Assembly (NCBI RefSeq): GCF_024266585.1
Contig: NZ_CP100647.1
Span: forward strand, 308,501-372,500
Length of the DNA stretch: 64,000 nucleotides
Direction of reading: 5' to 3'
From: Xanthomonas sacchari
GTDB taxonomy: Bacteria > Pseudomonadota > Gammaproteobacteria > Xanthomonadales > Xanthomonadaceae
A program made the position numbers and the translations under genes. Every line of letters starts with the position of its first letter. Within the stretch, counting starts at the first letter, position 1. The notes beneath the pieces were generated by a model. The model ran no database searches. It was given only the letters and a program-made list of their open reading frames with translations, and was not told the DNA's origin. Positions 27,531-38,351 of the stretch are shown here, piece after piece.

Positions 27531-30500
27531 GCGCCACGTCCGACCGCGACCCCTACCTGCAACTGCCGCTGCACGGCGTGCGCCTGATCGAGGCCAGCGC
27601 CGGCACCGGCAAGACCTTCACCCTGGCCACCCTGTTCACCCGCCTGGTGGTCGAACGCGGCCTGCGCCTGGGCCAACTCCTCGCCGTCACCTTTACCGAG
27701 GCCGCCACCCAGGAACTGCGCCGGCGCATCCGCGAGCGCCTGGCGCTGGCGGCGACGCTGGTCTCGGACACAGATGGAGGCCTCGTAGGAGCGGCTCTTG
27801 TCCCCTTTTCGGGATCAGCCGCGACCGACCCATCGCATCCAACGCCGCAACAAGACCCACCCGACGTCGCCCTGACCCGCGCCATCCTGACCGCGCACCT
27901 GGCCACCGGCAGCGAAACCCCGAACGCCCTGCGCCGCCGCCTGCAGCAGGCCGCCGAGGACATCGACCTCGCCGCCATCTTCACCATCCACGGCTTCTGC
28001 GCGCGCGTGCTGCGCGAGCACGCCCTGGAAAGCGGCCAGGCCTTCGCCGCGCCGCAGTTGCTCGCCGACGACCGCGAGTTGTTGCGCGACGTCGCCGCCG
28101 ACCTGTGGCGGCAACGCGCCGCCGATGCGGCGATGGCCGAGGACCTGGTGGCGCTGTGGCCGGGCGGGCCGGACGGCATGGCCATCGATCTGCGCGAACT
28201 GGTGCGGCATCCGACCCTGCTGCCGGCCGCGCCGGTCTTCGCCGCCGAGGACGGCGCCGTGCTGCAGCAGGCCGTGCAGCGCGCCGGCGGCGCGCTGGCC
28301 GAGGCGTTCCGCACCCACGGCACCGCCTGTTTCGAGGCGATCGCCGCGGCGATCGAGGCCGGCGTGCTGAGCAAGGTCAGCTACAAGCCCGACTGGCTGA
28401 CCGTGTTGTGGCACTGGCTGGACGCCTTCGCCGCAGCGCCGTCGGCGGACGCGCCGCCGCACCCGAAGCTGGTCAAGCTCACCGCCGCCGAACTGGCTGC
28501 CGGCACCAACAAGAAGCACGCCGAGCGCACCCCGGCCGCGCCGCTGGGTCACGCCATCGACGGCTACCTGGCCGCGCTGGCGCAGCTGGCGCACTGGCGC
28601 ACGCAACGCCGCATCCGCCTGCTGCACGCGCTGCGCGCCGACGCGGCGGAACGCCTGGCCTATCTCAAGCGCCAGCGCCGCGTGCAGACCTACGACGACC
28701 TGGTCGAGGGCGTGGCGCGCGCGCTGGAAGGCCCGCACGGCGCCGCCTTGGCGCAGCGGCTGCGCGCGCAGTACGCGGTGGCCCTGGTCGACGAGTTCCA
28801 GGACACCGATGACCGCCAGTGGACGATCTTCCGCAAGGTGTTCGCCGCGGAGACGGCCGGCCCCGCCGCGGCACAGGACGATGCGGCGATCGCGCCATCG
28901 CTGTCCACAGCGGACGACACGCCGCCATTGTTGGCCCTGATCGGCGATCCCAAGCAGGCCATCTACGGCTTCCGCGGCGGCGACGTGCGCACCTACCTGG
29001 CCGCCGCCGCGGACGCCGAGCGCGCGCCGCCGCTGGCGCACAACTTCCGCTCGCGCCCGGCGCTGCTGGCTGCGATCGACGCGCTGTACGCGCAGGCCGG
29101 CTACGCCGACGCCTTCCTCACCGACGGCATCGCCTTCCACCCGGTGCAGCCGGGCAGCAAGCGCGTCGATGCCGACCTGCAGCGCGGCGGCATGCCGGCC
29201 CCGGCGCTGACCGTGTGGCGCGCACCGGAACCGCCGCCGCCGCCGGCCACCGCCAAGCCGGGCAAGCCCAAGCCGTGGAACGCCGGCCGCGCCCGCGAGC
29301 TGTGCACCGCCGCCTGCGTGGCGGCGATCCGCGGCTGGCTGGCCGAGGCCCGCGACGGCACTGCCACCTTGCTCGGCCGCCCCGTGCAGGCCGGCGACAT
29401 CGCCGTGCTGGTGCGCAGCCACGGCGAGGCCACGCGCATCCAGCAGGCGCTGGCCGCCGCCGGCATCCCCGCGGTCGCCGCCGGCCGCCGCAGCCTGTTC
29501 GCCACCGACGAGGCGCTGGAACTGCTGGCGCTGCTGCAGGCCCTGCTCGACCCCGGCGACGACGGCCGCCTGCGCGCGGCACTGGCCACCGTGCTGATCG
29601 GCGAGGACGCCGCCGCCATCGCCGCGCTCGACCACGACGGCGAGCGGCACCGCCGCTGGCAGCAGCAGGCGCTGGACTGGCGCGAGCGCTGGCAGCGCGG
29701 CGGCCCGCTCGCCCTGATCGGCGACCTCGGCGCCGCGCACGGGCAACGCCTGCTGGCCCTGGTCGATGGCGAGCGCCGCCTCACCAACTACCTGCAGCTG
29801 GCCGAACTGCTGCAGGAAGCCGACACCCGCGCGCTCGGCCCGCATGGTCTGGTCGACTGGCTGGCGCGGCGCATCGCCAATGCCGACGACAGCGACGAAG
29901 CGCAGCAGCTGCGGCTGGAGTCGGACGCGCGCCGCGTGCAGATCGTCACCCTGCACAAGAGCAAGGGCCTGGAGTATCCGCTGGTGTTCCTGCCCTACGC
30001 CGGCATCGGCCGCAGCGAGCGCAGCCCCGGGCGCCACTGCGTGGTGCCTGCGCCGCAGGGCGGCCGCCAGCTGCAGTGGAACACCGGCCGCAGCGGCGGC
30101 GACGCCGATCCGGCCTGGGAGACCGCCGAAGCCGCGTGGAAACAGGAACAGCGCGCCGAGGACGCGCGCCTGCTCTACGTCGGCCTGACCCGCGCCGAGC
30201 ACGCGCTGTGGATCGCCACCGGCGCGTTCCCGCAGCACGAGCGCACCGCGCTGGCGCCGATGCTGCGCGATCTCGACGCCTTGCAGGCTGCGGCCGGTCC
30301 CGGCGCCATCGCCATCGACAGCACCCCGCCGCCGGCGCAGTTGCCGCGCCTGCCGCCGGAGCCGGCGCCGCCGGTGCCGCCGGCGCGCGTGCCGCAGCGG
30401 CGCGTGCTGCCGGAGTGGTGGGTGTACAGCTTCACCCAGCTCGCCAATGCCGACGCCGGCAGCGACCCGATGGCCAGCGCCACCGTGCCCAGCAGCGGCG

Positions 30501-31363
30501 GCAGCGACGAACCCGCCGCCAGCGAATCGGTCAGCGCCGCGGTGGAGGTGGACATGGTCGACCGCCGCTTCGTCGGCAACCGCTTCGGCGTGGCCATGCA
30601 CGACGTGTTCGAGCGCTGCGACTTCGCCGCCTGGCGCGACTGGCGCCCGGGCGCGCCGGCACCGGCCGGGCAGGCCAGCGCCATCGTCGAAGCCCTGCAG
30701 CGCGGCGGCTACGCCGAGGACGAACTGGAAGACGGCACCGCCGTGCTCACCGCCCTGGTCGGCAACACCCTCACCGTGGCGCTGCCCGAAGGCACCTGCC
30801 TGGCCGCGGTGCCGGAGGAGCAGCGGCGCAACGAAATGGAATTCCACTTCGCCATGCGCCCGACCCGCGTCGATGCGTTGCTGGCGCTGCTGCACCGCTT
30901 CGGCGTGGCCGGCGAGCGCCAGGCATTCGGCGCGCGGCAGCGCCTGGAGGGGCTGATGACCGGCCTGATCGACCTCACCTACCAGCACGACGGCCGCTGG
31001 TACGTGCTCGACTACAAGTCCAACCGCCTGCCGGCCTACGACCCCGACGCGCTGGCGCGGGCGATGGCGCACAGCGAATACACCCTGCAGGCGCTGATCT
31101 ACACCGTGGCCCTGCACCGCTGGCTGCGCTTCCGCCTGGGCGAGGGCTATGACTACGCCCGCGACTTCGGCGGCGTGCGCTACCTGTTCTGCCGCGGCCT
31201 GGACGCCGCCCGCGACCCGTCGCCGGGCGTGCATGCCTGGCGCTTCGACCCGGACCTGATCGAAGGCGTCGACGCCCTGTTCGCCGGCACCCCGCTCGAG
31301 CCCCTCTCCCCTCGGGAGAGGGGTTGGGGTGAGGGTACGTCCGCTCACGGAGCCGCCCCGTGA
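27527..31363 (+). CDS. recB: RecB, exodeoxyribonuclease V beta subunit
   Basis: Helicase-nuclease subunit of RecBCD, 1278 residues. The UvrD-type motor has Walker A EASAGTGKTFT near residues 22-32, motif II VALVDEFQDTD and VTLHKSKGLEYPLVFLPY; the nuclease domain ends with WYVLDYKSNRL. Two segments look foreign. Residues about 87-106 are encoded by a GTAGGAGCGGCT...AGCCGCGAC REP-like sequence (27787-27842). The last 20 residues come from the CCCCTCTCC-type hairpin repeat that begins the triplicated junction. Neither breaks the frame. The stop lies in GTGA, overlapping the next small ORF. Confidence 0.94.
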   Translation: MSATSDRDPYLQLPLHGVRLIEASAGTGKTFTLATLFTRLVVERGLRLGQLLAVTFTEAATQELRRRIRERLALAATLVSDTDGGLVGAALVPFSGSAATDPSHPTPQQDPPDVALTRAILTAHLATGSETPNALRRRLQQAAEDIDLAAIFTIHGFCARVLREHALESGQAFAAPQLLADDRELLRDVAADLWRQRAADAAMAEDLVALWPGGPDGMAIDLRELVRHPTLLPAAPVFAAEDGAVLQQAVQRAGGALAEAFRTHGTACFEAIAAAIEAGVLSKVSYKPDWLTVLWHWLDAFAAAPSADAPPHPKLVKLTAAELAAGTNKKHAERTPAAPLGHAIDGYLAALAQLAHWRTQRRIRLLHALRADAAERLAYLKRQRRVQTYDDLVEGVARALEGPHGAALAQRLRAQYAVALVDEFQDTDDRQWTIFRKVFAAETAGPAAAQDDAAIAPSLSTADDTPPLLALIGDPKQAIYGFRGGDVRTYLAAAADAERAPPLAHNFRSRPALLAAIDALYAQAGYADAFLTDGIAFHPVQPGSKRVDADLQRGGMPAPALTVWRAPEPPPPPATAKPGKPKPWNAGRARELCTAACVAAIRGWLAEARDGTATLLGRPVQAGDIAVLVRSHGEATRIQQALAAAGIPAVAAGRRSLFATDEALELLALLQALLDPGDDGRLRAALATVLIGEDAAAIAALDHDGERHRRWQQQALDWRERWQRGGPLALIGDLGAAHGQRLLALVDGERRLTNYLQLAELLQEADTRALGPHGLVDWLARRIANADDSDEAQQLRLESDARRVQIVTLHKSKGLEYPLVFLPYAGIGRSERSPGRHCVVPAPQGGRQLQWNTGRSGGDADPAWETAEAAWKQEQRAEDARLLYVGLTRAEHALWIATGAFPQHERTALAPMLRDLDALQAAAGPGAIAIDSTPPPAQLPRLPPEPAPPVPPARVPQRRVLPEWWVYSFTQLANADAGSDPMASATVPSSGGSDEPAASESVSAAVEVDMVDRRFVGNRFGVAMHDVFERCDFAAWRDWRPGAPAPAGQASAIVEALQRGGYAEDELEDGTAVLTALVGNTLTVALPEGTCLAAVPEEQRRNEMEFHFAMRPTRVDALLALLHRFGVAGERQAFGARQRLEGLMTGLIDLTYQHDGRWYVLDYKSNRLPAYDPDALARAMAHSEYTLQALIYTVALHRWLRFRLGEGYDYARDFGGVRYLFCRGLDAARDPSPGVHAWRFDPDLIEGVDALFAGTPLEPLSPRERGWGEGTSAHGAAP
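27787..27842. repeat. REP-like sequence inside recB coding region
   Basis: GTAGGAGCGGCTCTTGTCC...GATCAGCCGCGACC, the dispersed intergenic motif, is translated in frame as about 19 residues between two RecB motor motifs. Its expected inverted arms are partly degenerate. Confidence 0.7.
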
Positions 31364-31497
31364 GCCAATCCACCCACCTCCTCGCCGCCCTGCGCACGCC
31401 AGACCACGCCCTGTCCGCCAGCGCCCCGCGCAAGCCCCTCTCCCCCCGGGAGAGGGGTTGGGGTGAGGGTCCGTCCGCCCACGGAGCCACCCCGTGA
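31360..31497 (+). CDS. Small ORF, 45 codons, duplicated recD 5' remnant (copy 1)
   Basis: Starts with GTG inside the recB stop (GTGA) and ends in the GTGA that starts the next copy. The peptide begins MSQSTHLLAALRTPDHA, matching the RecD start with a short deletion, then runs into the hairpin repeat. It probably has no function as a protein but would keep ribosomes coupled from recB to recD. Confidence 0.4.
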   Translation: MSQSTHLLAALRTPDHALSASAPRKPLSPRERGWGEGPSAHGATP

Positions 31498-31627
31498 GCC
31501 AATCCACCCACCTCCTCGCCGCCCTGCGCACGCCAGACCACGCCCTGTCCGCCGGCGCCCCGCGCAAGCCCCTCTCCCCCCGGGAGAGGGGTTGGGGTGA
31601 GGGTCCGTCCGCCCACGGAGCCACCCC

Positions 31628-31631
<4 letters not shown>
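31494..31631 (+). CDS. Small ORF, 45 codons, duplicated recD 5' remnant (copy 2)
   Basis: Second tandem copy, almost identical to the first, starting at GTG 31494 and stopping in the GTGA that contains the recD start at 31628. Confidence 0.4.
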
Positions 31632-33607
<1,976 letters not shown>

Positions 33608-33628
33608 CGAGCCGCATCAGGAGCCGGC

Positions 33629-34159
33629 ATGCGTAGCGACGACAAGGAAGCCTCCACCTCGGAGTTGATCCTGTATCGCAGCGAGGGTGCGCAGACGCGG
33701 ATCCAGGTGCGGCTGGAAGGCGAGTCGGTGTGGTTGACGCAGGCGCAGATCGCGGAGCTGTATCAGACGACCCCGCAGAACGTCACCCAGCACCTCAGGA
33801 CGGTCTACGAGGAGGGCGAACTGCGTGAAGAGGCAACATGTAAGGATTACTTACAAGTTCGCCAAGAGGGGACTCGGGAGGTGCGCCGGAACCTCAGGCA
33901 CTACAACCTCGACGCCATCCTCGCCGTCGGCTACCGGGTTCGCTCCGCGCGCGGCACGCAGTTCCGCCAGTGGGCGACGGCGCGGCTGTCCGAGTACCTG
34001 GTCAAGGGCTTTGCGCTGGACGACGAACGGCTCAAGCGCGGGCCCGACGATGGCTATTTCGAAGAATTGCTGGGCCGCATCCGCGACATCCGCTCGTCGG
34101 AGAAGATGTTCTGGCGCAAGGTGCTGGACAGCTATGCCACGCCCCCAGCGACCTGCTGA
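33629..34159 (+). pseudogene. RhuM family protein, C-terminally truncated
   Basis: The first 170 residues match the virulence RhuM family (SELILYRSEGAQTRIQVRLEGESVWLTQ... start, AELYQTTPQNVTQHL, HYNLDAILAVGYRVRSARGTQFRQWA, EKMFWRKVLDSYAT). The match ends abruptly at YATPPATC and a stop, whereas family members usually continue for another 150 or so residues. RhuM proteins appear in mobile and accessory loci and their role is unsettled. A good GGAG ribosome binding site precedes the ATG, 21 bases after recD, so the stub may still be translated from recD readthrough. Confidence 0.75.
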
Positions 34160-34206
34160 TGCGGGCAGGCCAGGCGAGCCCGGTGTTCGGGCCCGACGTC
34201 GCAGGA

Positions 34207-34539
34207 CTACTTGGCCGGCACGCGCTGGTACTCGTCGCTGCCGGTGTTGAGGTGCCCATCGGCCTCGTCGATGGCGAAGTTCACCGTCTCGCCGTCGTTG
34301 GTCACCTGAAGCACGCCGTCCTTGTAGATGGCCGGGTAGCTCTCGGTCTTGGGCTTGCGGGTGAAGAAGCGGGGGGTGGTGTTGCGCACCATGAACGACT
34401 CCCCGTTGCGCTCGATGTCGATCGTGTCGTCCTTCGACTCCACGTTGACCCAGTGGCCGACGAACTTCTCGCCATTCACCCGGGCACAGCCGGTCACCAG
34501 CATCGCCGTGGCCAGCGCCGCCCCCATCCACTTCGTCAT
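34207..34539 (-). CDS. Small predicted lipoprotein, unknown function
   Basis: A 110-residue protein with a clear lipoprotein signal: basic start MTKW, hydrophobic core, lipobox LVTGC with Cys18. The mature part is beta-rich (GHWVNVESKDDTIDIERNGE, FMVRNTTPRFF, GVLQVTNDGETVNFAID), suggesting a small barrel. No family recognised beyond generic small lipoproteins. It is opposite in strand to its neighbours and stands alone. Confidence 0.7.
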   Translation of the reverse strand: MTKWMGAALATAMLVTGCARVNGEKFVGHWVNVESKDDTIDIERNGESFMVRNTTPRFFTRKPKTESYPAIYKDGVLQVTNDGETVNFAIDEADGHLNTGSDEYQRVPAK

Positions 34540-34819
34540 GTCCCCGCCTCCGGTGTTGGAATCGGGCGAGGATGCGGTGGGTTGGATGTATGGGAGGTCA
34601 AGAATGCGGGGAAGGTCTGACCTGCAGAAATCCGGCCGGCGGGGCTGGAGCGCCCGTAGGACTCAGGAGGAGGATGTCGGCTGAGGTGGCACGGGCTCAT
34701 TCATTGCCAAGCCGCACTTATCTGCCACGTTCGCAGGAGTTTTCCTGTGCGCTGGCAGCAACACCATGCAGGTGATAGCCTGTACAGAATCCTGTAATCA
34801 ATAGTGAAAGGAGCTTGCC

Positions 34820-35164
34820 ATGGGCTTTTCCGTCAACGACGTGGTGCCTTTCACCCTGGCGCGCGCCAATCTTTCCGAACTGGCCGACCAGGCGAAGGCC
34901 GGCGCCGAGAAAATCATCACCAAGAACGGCGAGAGCTACGTCGCGCTGATCGACGCCGACCGGCTGGACTACTACCACCGGCTCGAGCGCGAGCGCATCC
35001 ACCTGCTGTTGCTCGACGATGCGAAGCGCGGCTTGGCTGACATCGCCGCCGGCCGCACGGTCGATGCCGATGCCGCTATCGACCAACTGCAGCAGCGGCG
35101 CGCGGCCACCAAGGCGCCTAATCCCGCGGACCCCGGTAAGCGGGCGACCAAGAAGCGGGGTTGA
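34820..35164 (+). CDS. Phd/YefM family antitoxin
   Basis: Antitoxin of a type II module, 114 residues. The N-terminal DNA-binding fold typical of the family is visible (PFTLARANLSELADQAKAGAEKIITKNGESYVALIDADRLDYY, written here in parts: LARANLSELADQAKAG, KIITKNGESYVALID). A basic C-terminal tail, KRATKKRG, follows the toxin-binding part. AAGGAG lies eight bases before the ATG. Repeated CCTGTA elements at about 34782-34798 are possible operator half-sites for autoregulation. The toxin gene follows after three bases. Confidence 0.85.
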   Translation: MGFSVNDVVPFTLARANLSELADQAKAGAEKIITKNGESYVALIDADRLDYYHRLERERIHLLLLDDAKRGLADIAAGRTVDADAAIDQLQQRRAATKAPNPADPGKRATKKRG

Positions 35165-35167
35165 CCC

Positions 35168-35539
35168 TTGCATCGCGTCGAACTGACGGAGAGCTTCCTC
35201 GCGTGCCTCGACGCGATCGAAACGTTCCTGCTGGATGCCGATGCCGCTGCGGCCTTTGATGACCTGCTCGCCGAATTGCGGGCGGCCGTGATCCCGAACC
35301 TGCAGCGTTTCCCGCGCATCGGCCGGCCCTACCTGGACACTCCGCCGCAATCGGCCGAGGCGCTGGCGCAACTGGCCGCATTGCCGGCGGGAATGCCTGA
35401 TGCGTTGCGCATCTACCTGCACGGCGACTACGTGATGCTGTACACGGCGGTTGAGGCATCCGCCACCGTGTATTTGCTCTCCATTCGCCACCACCGACAG
35501 CTTTCGTTTGATTTCGCTGGACTGTGGAGCGGCGGGTGA
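35168..35539 (+). CDS. ParE/RelE superfamily toxin
   Basis: Toxin partner of the Phd-like antitoxin, 123 residues with a TTG start three bases after the antitoxin stop. The RelE/ParE fold is supported by the helical N-terminus, the RFPRIGRPYLDTPP turn, the YLHGDYVMLYTAV strand and the C-terminal TVYLLSIRHHRQLSFDF, where the RHHRQ basic segment is typical. Whether it acts on gyrase (ParE) or mRNA (RelE) cannot be told by eye. No frame disruption is seen, so the module is likely intact. Confidence 0.82.
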   Translation: MHRVELTESFLACLDAIETFLLDADAAAAFDDLLAELRAAVIPNLQRFPRIGRPYLDTPPQSAEALAQLAALPAGMPDALRIYLHGDYVMLYTAVEASATVYLLSIRHHRQLSFDFAGLWSGG

Positions 35540-35566
35540 GGATGCACATATAGCGCATTCCGACTC

Positions 35567-35822
35567 ATGTTTCCGGCGCGACTAGCTTCTCGTCCCGCTG
35601 GCATCAGCCAAAATTCACTTGTTCACGACACCGACGTACCGCCGCGCCGCATCACAAAGTCGTGCTGGGCAAGCGTTGCATCACCCCGACATCGCTGTGC
35701 GCTTTGCCGCGGGACTGGGCACGACCGAACGCTTTTGGCTGGGTCTGCAGGCGGATTACAAACTGGAAGAGGCTCATCGTTAGCTTGGTGATCTGCCTAA
35801 GCGGATCGAGCGGTTCCTCAGA
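35567..35822 (+). pseudogene. HigA/VapI-type antitoxin remnant, at least two frameshifts and a stop
   Basis: Three frames piece together a HigA-like protein. Frame one gives GISQNSLVHDTDVPPRRITK (35600-35659), frame two VVLGKRCIT (35659-35685) and frame three DIAVRFAAGLGTTERFWLGL then QADYKLEEAHR, then stop TAG at 35781 and LGDLPKRIERF. These match the XRE recognition helix and the LGTSPEFWLNLQ-type signature of HigA. The second shift is at a CCCC run near 35685. No HigB toxin remains beside it. Confidence 0.8.
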
Positions 35823-35830
35823 CTGAGACT

Positions 35831-37735
35831 TCAAAAGTCGTCAAGTACTGAACGCGCAAGCGACAACTCCCTACGATTCTTTGATTCTGCAAGTTCATCT
35901 ACCACGTCTTTGCTAATGCTGTGCAGCACGGCTGCTGCTTCTACATACTTTATAGAACCGATCTTCTTTAGGAAATCGATAAAATTTGGCATTGTGTCAT
36001 TAACGTGGCAGTCTGAACTTCCAAGTATTTCCGGCCATTTTTGGATGCTTGTAGCCCTGTCTTCTCTTTTGTAGGCCGGGAACATTTTCTTGTCAATTAT
36101 TGAGATCAATAAAAATCTTGTGCCAAAATCTTTTAATACTGTGACTATCAAAAATGATGTTTTTTTGCCGATGGACATTATTGCGCGCCGCCCATCAATA
36201 TCAACGCCAAATCTTTCAAGGACTAATGATTTTGCTGATTTGAATTCATATTTTTTTGTGACATTTGCTATGTAGTAAATGTCAACGGCACAAAATACTG
36301 ATGCAAGTTCAAAGTTTCCTTCTACGCCAGCTATCTCGCTGATCGAAGAGAGGAGAGGGGAGATGCATAAAGTGCGCATCAGCCCAAGATCAAATTCTCC
36401 AAAAAATCTGAATATTTCTCTGTACTTTTCCGCCTCGGTGCTAGAAAACATTTTTTTAATCAGGTCGTCGCGCAAATTTGCAGTATCTGTCAGTATATAT
36501 TGGGACGCAAAATACTCCTGGAACGATTTGTGTGCCCATTTAATTTCAAGCCCATCTCTTTGAAAGAGTGGGACGGCTTTTAAGATGTCCTGAAGAACTC
36601 TTTTGTAGTCCACCTTAATATCAGCTCTAGCAAGTGCCTTTTTTATAAAAACCAGCAACTCTTCGGTACTATAAGAAACACGTCCTGATCTGAACGTTTC
36701 GAACCCAAGTGATCTCAACAACTTGTGAAAATCCTCGGAGTCCAGCCCGCACTCCTTGGATCGAGAATACGCGTCACCCTTAGCTAGATCGTGATCCTGG
36801 AATAGAGCATCGTAAACTTGCCTGAAGAAAATAGTTCTTTTCGGCGGAACCGAGTTGCGGTGATCAAAAGCGCGATAAAGGAGCGTGACCAAAAGTGGAT
36901 TACCTAAAAAATCTCCAACGTTTGCCTCATCAATCCTAGGAATCAGTAGTTTATCCAAGCCTCGTCCTGCGTCATATCTCCTTATTAACGAGTATGCCTG
37001 TTCACGGCCAAGTTTCCGTATGCTAACCTGGAAAAATTCAGGAAAAAGCGAAATTGAATACTCCGGGCGCGACGTAAGAATAAAATAACAAAATTGAAAC
37101 CGCGCCGAGATATCATTAATTTCTGTTACTAGTTTCGGGCGTAGGCTTTCCTCGACTTCATCAAATCCATCAAGTACAAATATAAAGTTCCCGCTGTGGA
37201 ATAGATCAATTAAGGCATCTGCTTCTGGAGTTCCTTCGATGAATCCTGCGAGCTCTTCGCAAAGACACTGCAGGATACTGTGGCTAGATCTAATTCTCCG
37301 CAGTTCTATTAAGAGTGGTATGCCTTTTTCTTCTATTATTGATTTTCTAACGATGTGCTTCGCAAGCGTGGATTTTCCCATCCCAGCATCGTCAGTTATA
37401 GCGATGCATCTATTCTTTTGAAATAGAGCTATTGGATATCCTGTGACCTGTAAAGAAAAACGATGACTGGTGGCCTCAAGGGTAAGTGGTTCGTACATTT
37501 CTTCAAAAGCGAGAACTCCACCTGTGTTCGCAAATGTTGAAACGTACCTTGTTTTGAACTCAATTATTTTTACATATTTAGATAAGCGCTTTTTAATGGA
37601 AGCCTCGGATCTTTTTGAGTTCATCCCTCGTAAATATGGGGTAATTACGTTGTCTATGAAGTTCTTAACTGCGGCTGACGTGGCCCCCTTCACTGCGGCT
37701 CCCGTCATAAGTACACCTAGGCTCTCTCCTGGCAT
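35831..37735 (-). CDS. NACHT-domain NTPase, candidate bacterial NLR-like antiphage protein
   Basis: A 634-residue STAND-class NTPase. The NACHT module has Walker A DAGMGKST (116-123), Walker B FVLDGFDEV (186-194) with the extra acidic residues typical of NACHT, the sensor ILTSRPE (219-225), GNPLLVTLLYRAF (279-290) and WAHKSFQEYFASQYI (400-414). The N-terminal 85 residues are helical with no known effector; about 200 C-terminal residues lack visible LRR or WD repeats. Single-gene bNACHT proteins protect E. coli and Klebsiella from phage. AT-rich codon use contrasts sharply with its neighbours, indicating recent transfer. The defence role is inferred from family and context. Confidence 0.85.
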   Translation of the reverse strand: MPGESLGVLMTGAAVKGATSAAVKNFIDNVITPYLRGMNSKRSEASIKKRLSKYVKIIEFKTRYVSTFANTGGVLAFEEMYEPLTLEATSHRFSLQVTGYPIALFQKNRCIAITDDAGMGKSTLAKHIVRKSIIEEKGIPLLIELRRIRSSHSILQCLCEELAGFIEGTPEADALIDLFHSGNFIFVLDGFDEVEESLRPKLVTEINDISARFQFCYFILTSRPEYSISLFPEFFQVSIRKLGREQAYSLIRRYDAGRGLDKLLIPRIDEANVGDFLGNPLLVTLLYRAFDHRNSVPPKRTIFFRQVYDALFQDHDLAKGDAYSRSKECGLDSEDFHKLLRSLGFETFRSGRVSYSTEELLVFIKKALARADIKVDYKRVLQDILKAVPLFQRDGLEIKWAHKSFQEYFASQYILTDTANLRDDLIKKMFSSTEAEKYREIFRFFGEFDLGLMRTLCISPLLSSISEIAGVEGNFELASVFCAVDIYYIANVTKKYEFKSAKSLVLERFGVDIDGRRAIMSIGKKTSFLIVTVLKDFGTRFLLISIIDKKMFPAYKREDRATSIQKWPEILGSSDCHVNDTMPNFIDFLKKIGSIKYVEAAAVLHSISKDVVDELAESKNRRELSLARSVLDDF

Positions 37736-37758
37736 AAATATACCTTGTAGTTTTAAAA

Positions 37759-37787
37759 TATAAATTGGATTCTCATGATCTTGACAA
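37759..37787 (-). promoter_or_regulatory. Candidate promoter of the NACHT gene
   Basis: On the minus strand TTGTCA and TTTATA are separated by 17 bases in an AT-rich leader, 24 bases before the start codon. Promoter-like hexamers are frequent in AT-rich DNA, so support is moderate. Confidence 0.4.
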
Positions 37788-37909
37788 ATTCTCGGCAGAA
37801 AGTTAATTATTCGAGCAAAATTTTCATTGCTACATTTATTTATTAGCTGTCACATAAACTTTCGCACTACGTGCACTTGGCCGACTGATAGTAATTTAGA
37901 AAGTATGGT

Positions 37910-38351
37910 TCAATGCTTGCATTGCACCAGTGTGCGGCGGCCGTCCTTGCGCAGGATCAGGTCGATACCGCCGTCGGCGCCGCCGAGGCCGGTTTCTTCT
38001 ACCGCGTAGCCCTGGCGGCGGAAGGCTTCGCCTACAAGGAGTTCGAGCTGACGCCAGCCGCCGGCGGCCAGGCTTTCCAGGGGTGTCCAGCAGGCGGCGG
38101 CGGTGCCGCGCCTTGAGGAACGAGGCGAGCGCTGCCAGCCAGCAGAGCAGCAGCAGGATCCACGCCAGGGGAGCGAATGCGCCTTCCGATTGCTGGGCGA
38201 TGGCTTGCGGCAACGCACCGTCGTGGCGGGAGAACCACCAGGGAATGCCATCGCGCACAGCGAGGAATCCAGCGATGCCGGCCACGAGCCCGAACGGCCA
38301 CGGCAACGCCGCCAGCGTGTCGAATCCTGTCTTTCCCCGTTTGCGTCCCAT
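37910..38351 (-). pseudogene. Membrane-anchored Mrr-like restriction endonuclease, frameshifted and truncated
   Basis: The first frame, from 38351 (MGRKRGKTGFDTLAALPW), encodes two membrane helices and reaches RHRRRLLDT. The homology then continues one frame over as PLESLAAGGWRQLELLVGEA, FRRQGYAVEETGLGGADGGI and DLILRKDGRRTLVQCKH, the PD-(D/E)XK core of the Mrr_cat superfamily. A single-base shift lies near 38085. The gene ends right after the catalytic QCK, where the AT-rich NACHT segment begins, so about 60-100 residues are missing. Inactivation by the NACHT island's arrival is the simplest reading. Confidence 0.78.

Noticed and set aside
36090..37763. Several plus-strand ORFs of 60-97 codons in the AT-rich block
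   Set aside because: All are antisense to the NACHT gene, whose motifs span the block; none has family resemblance.
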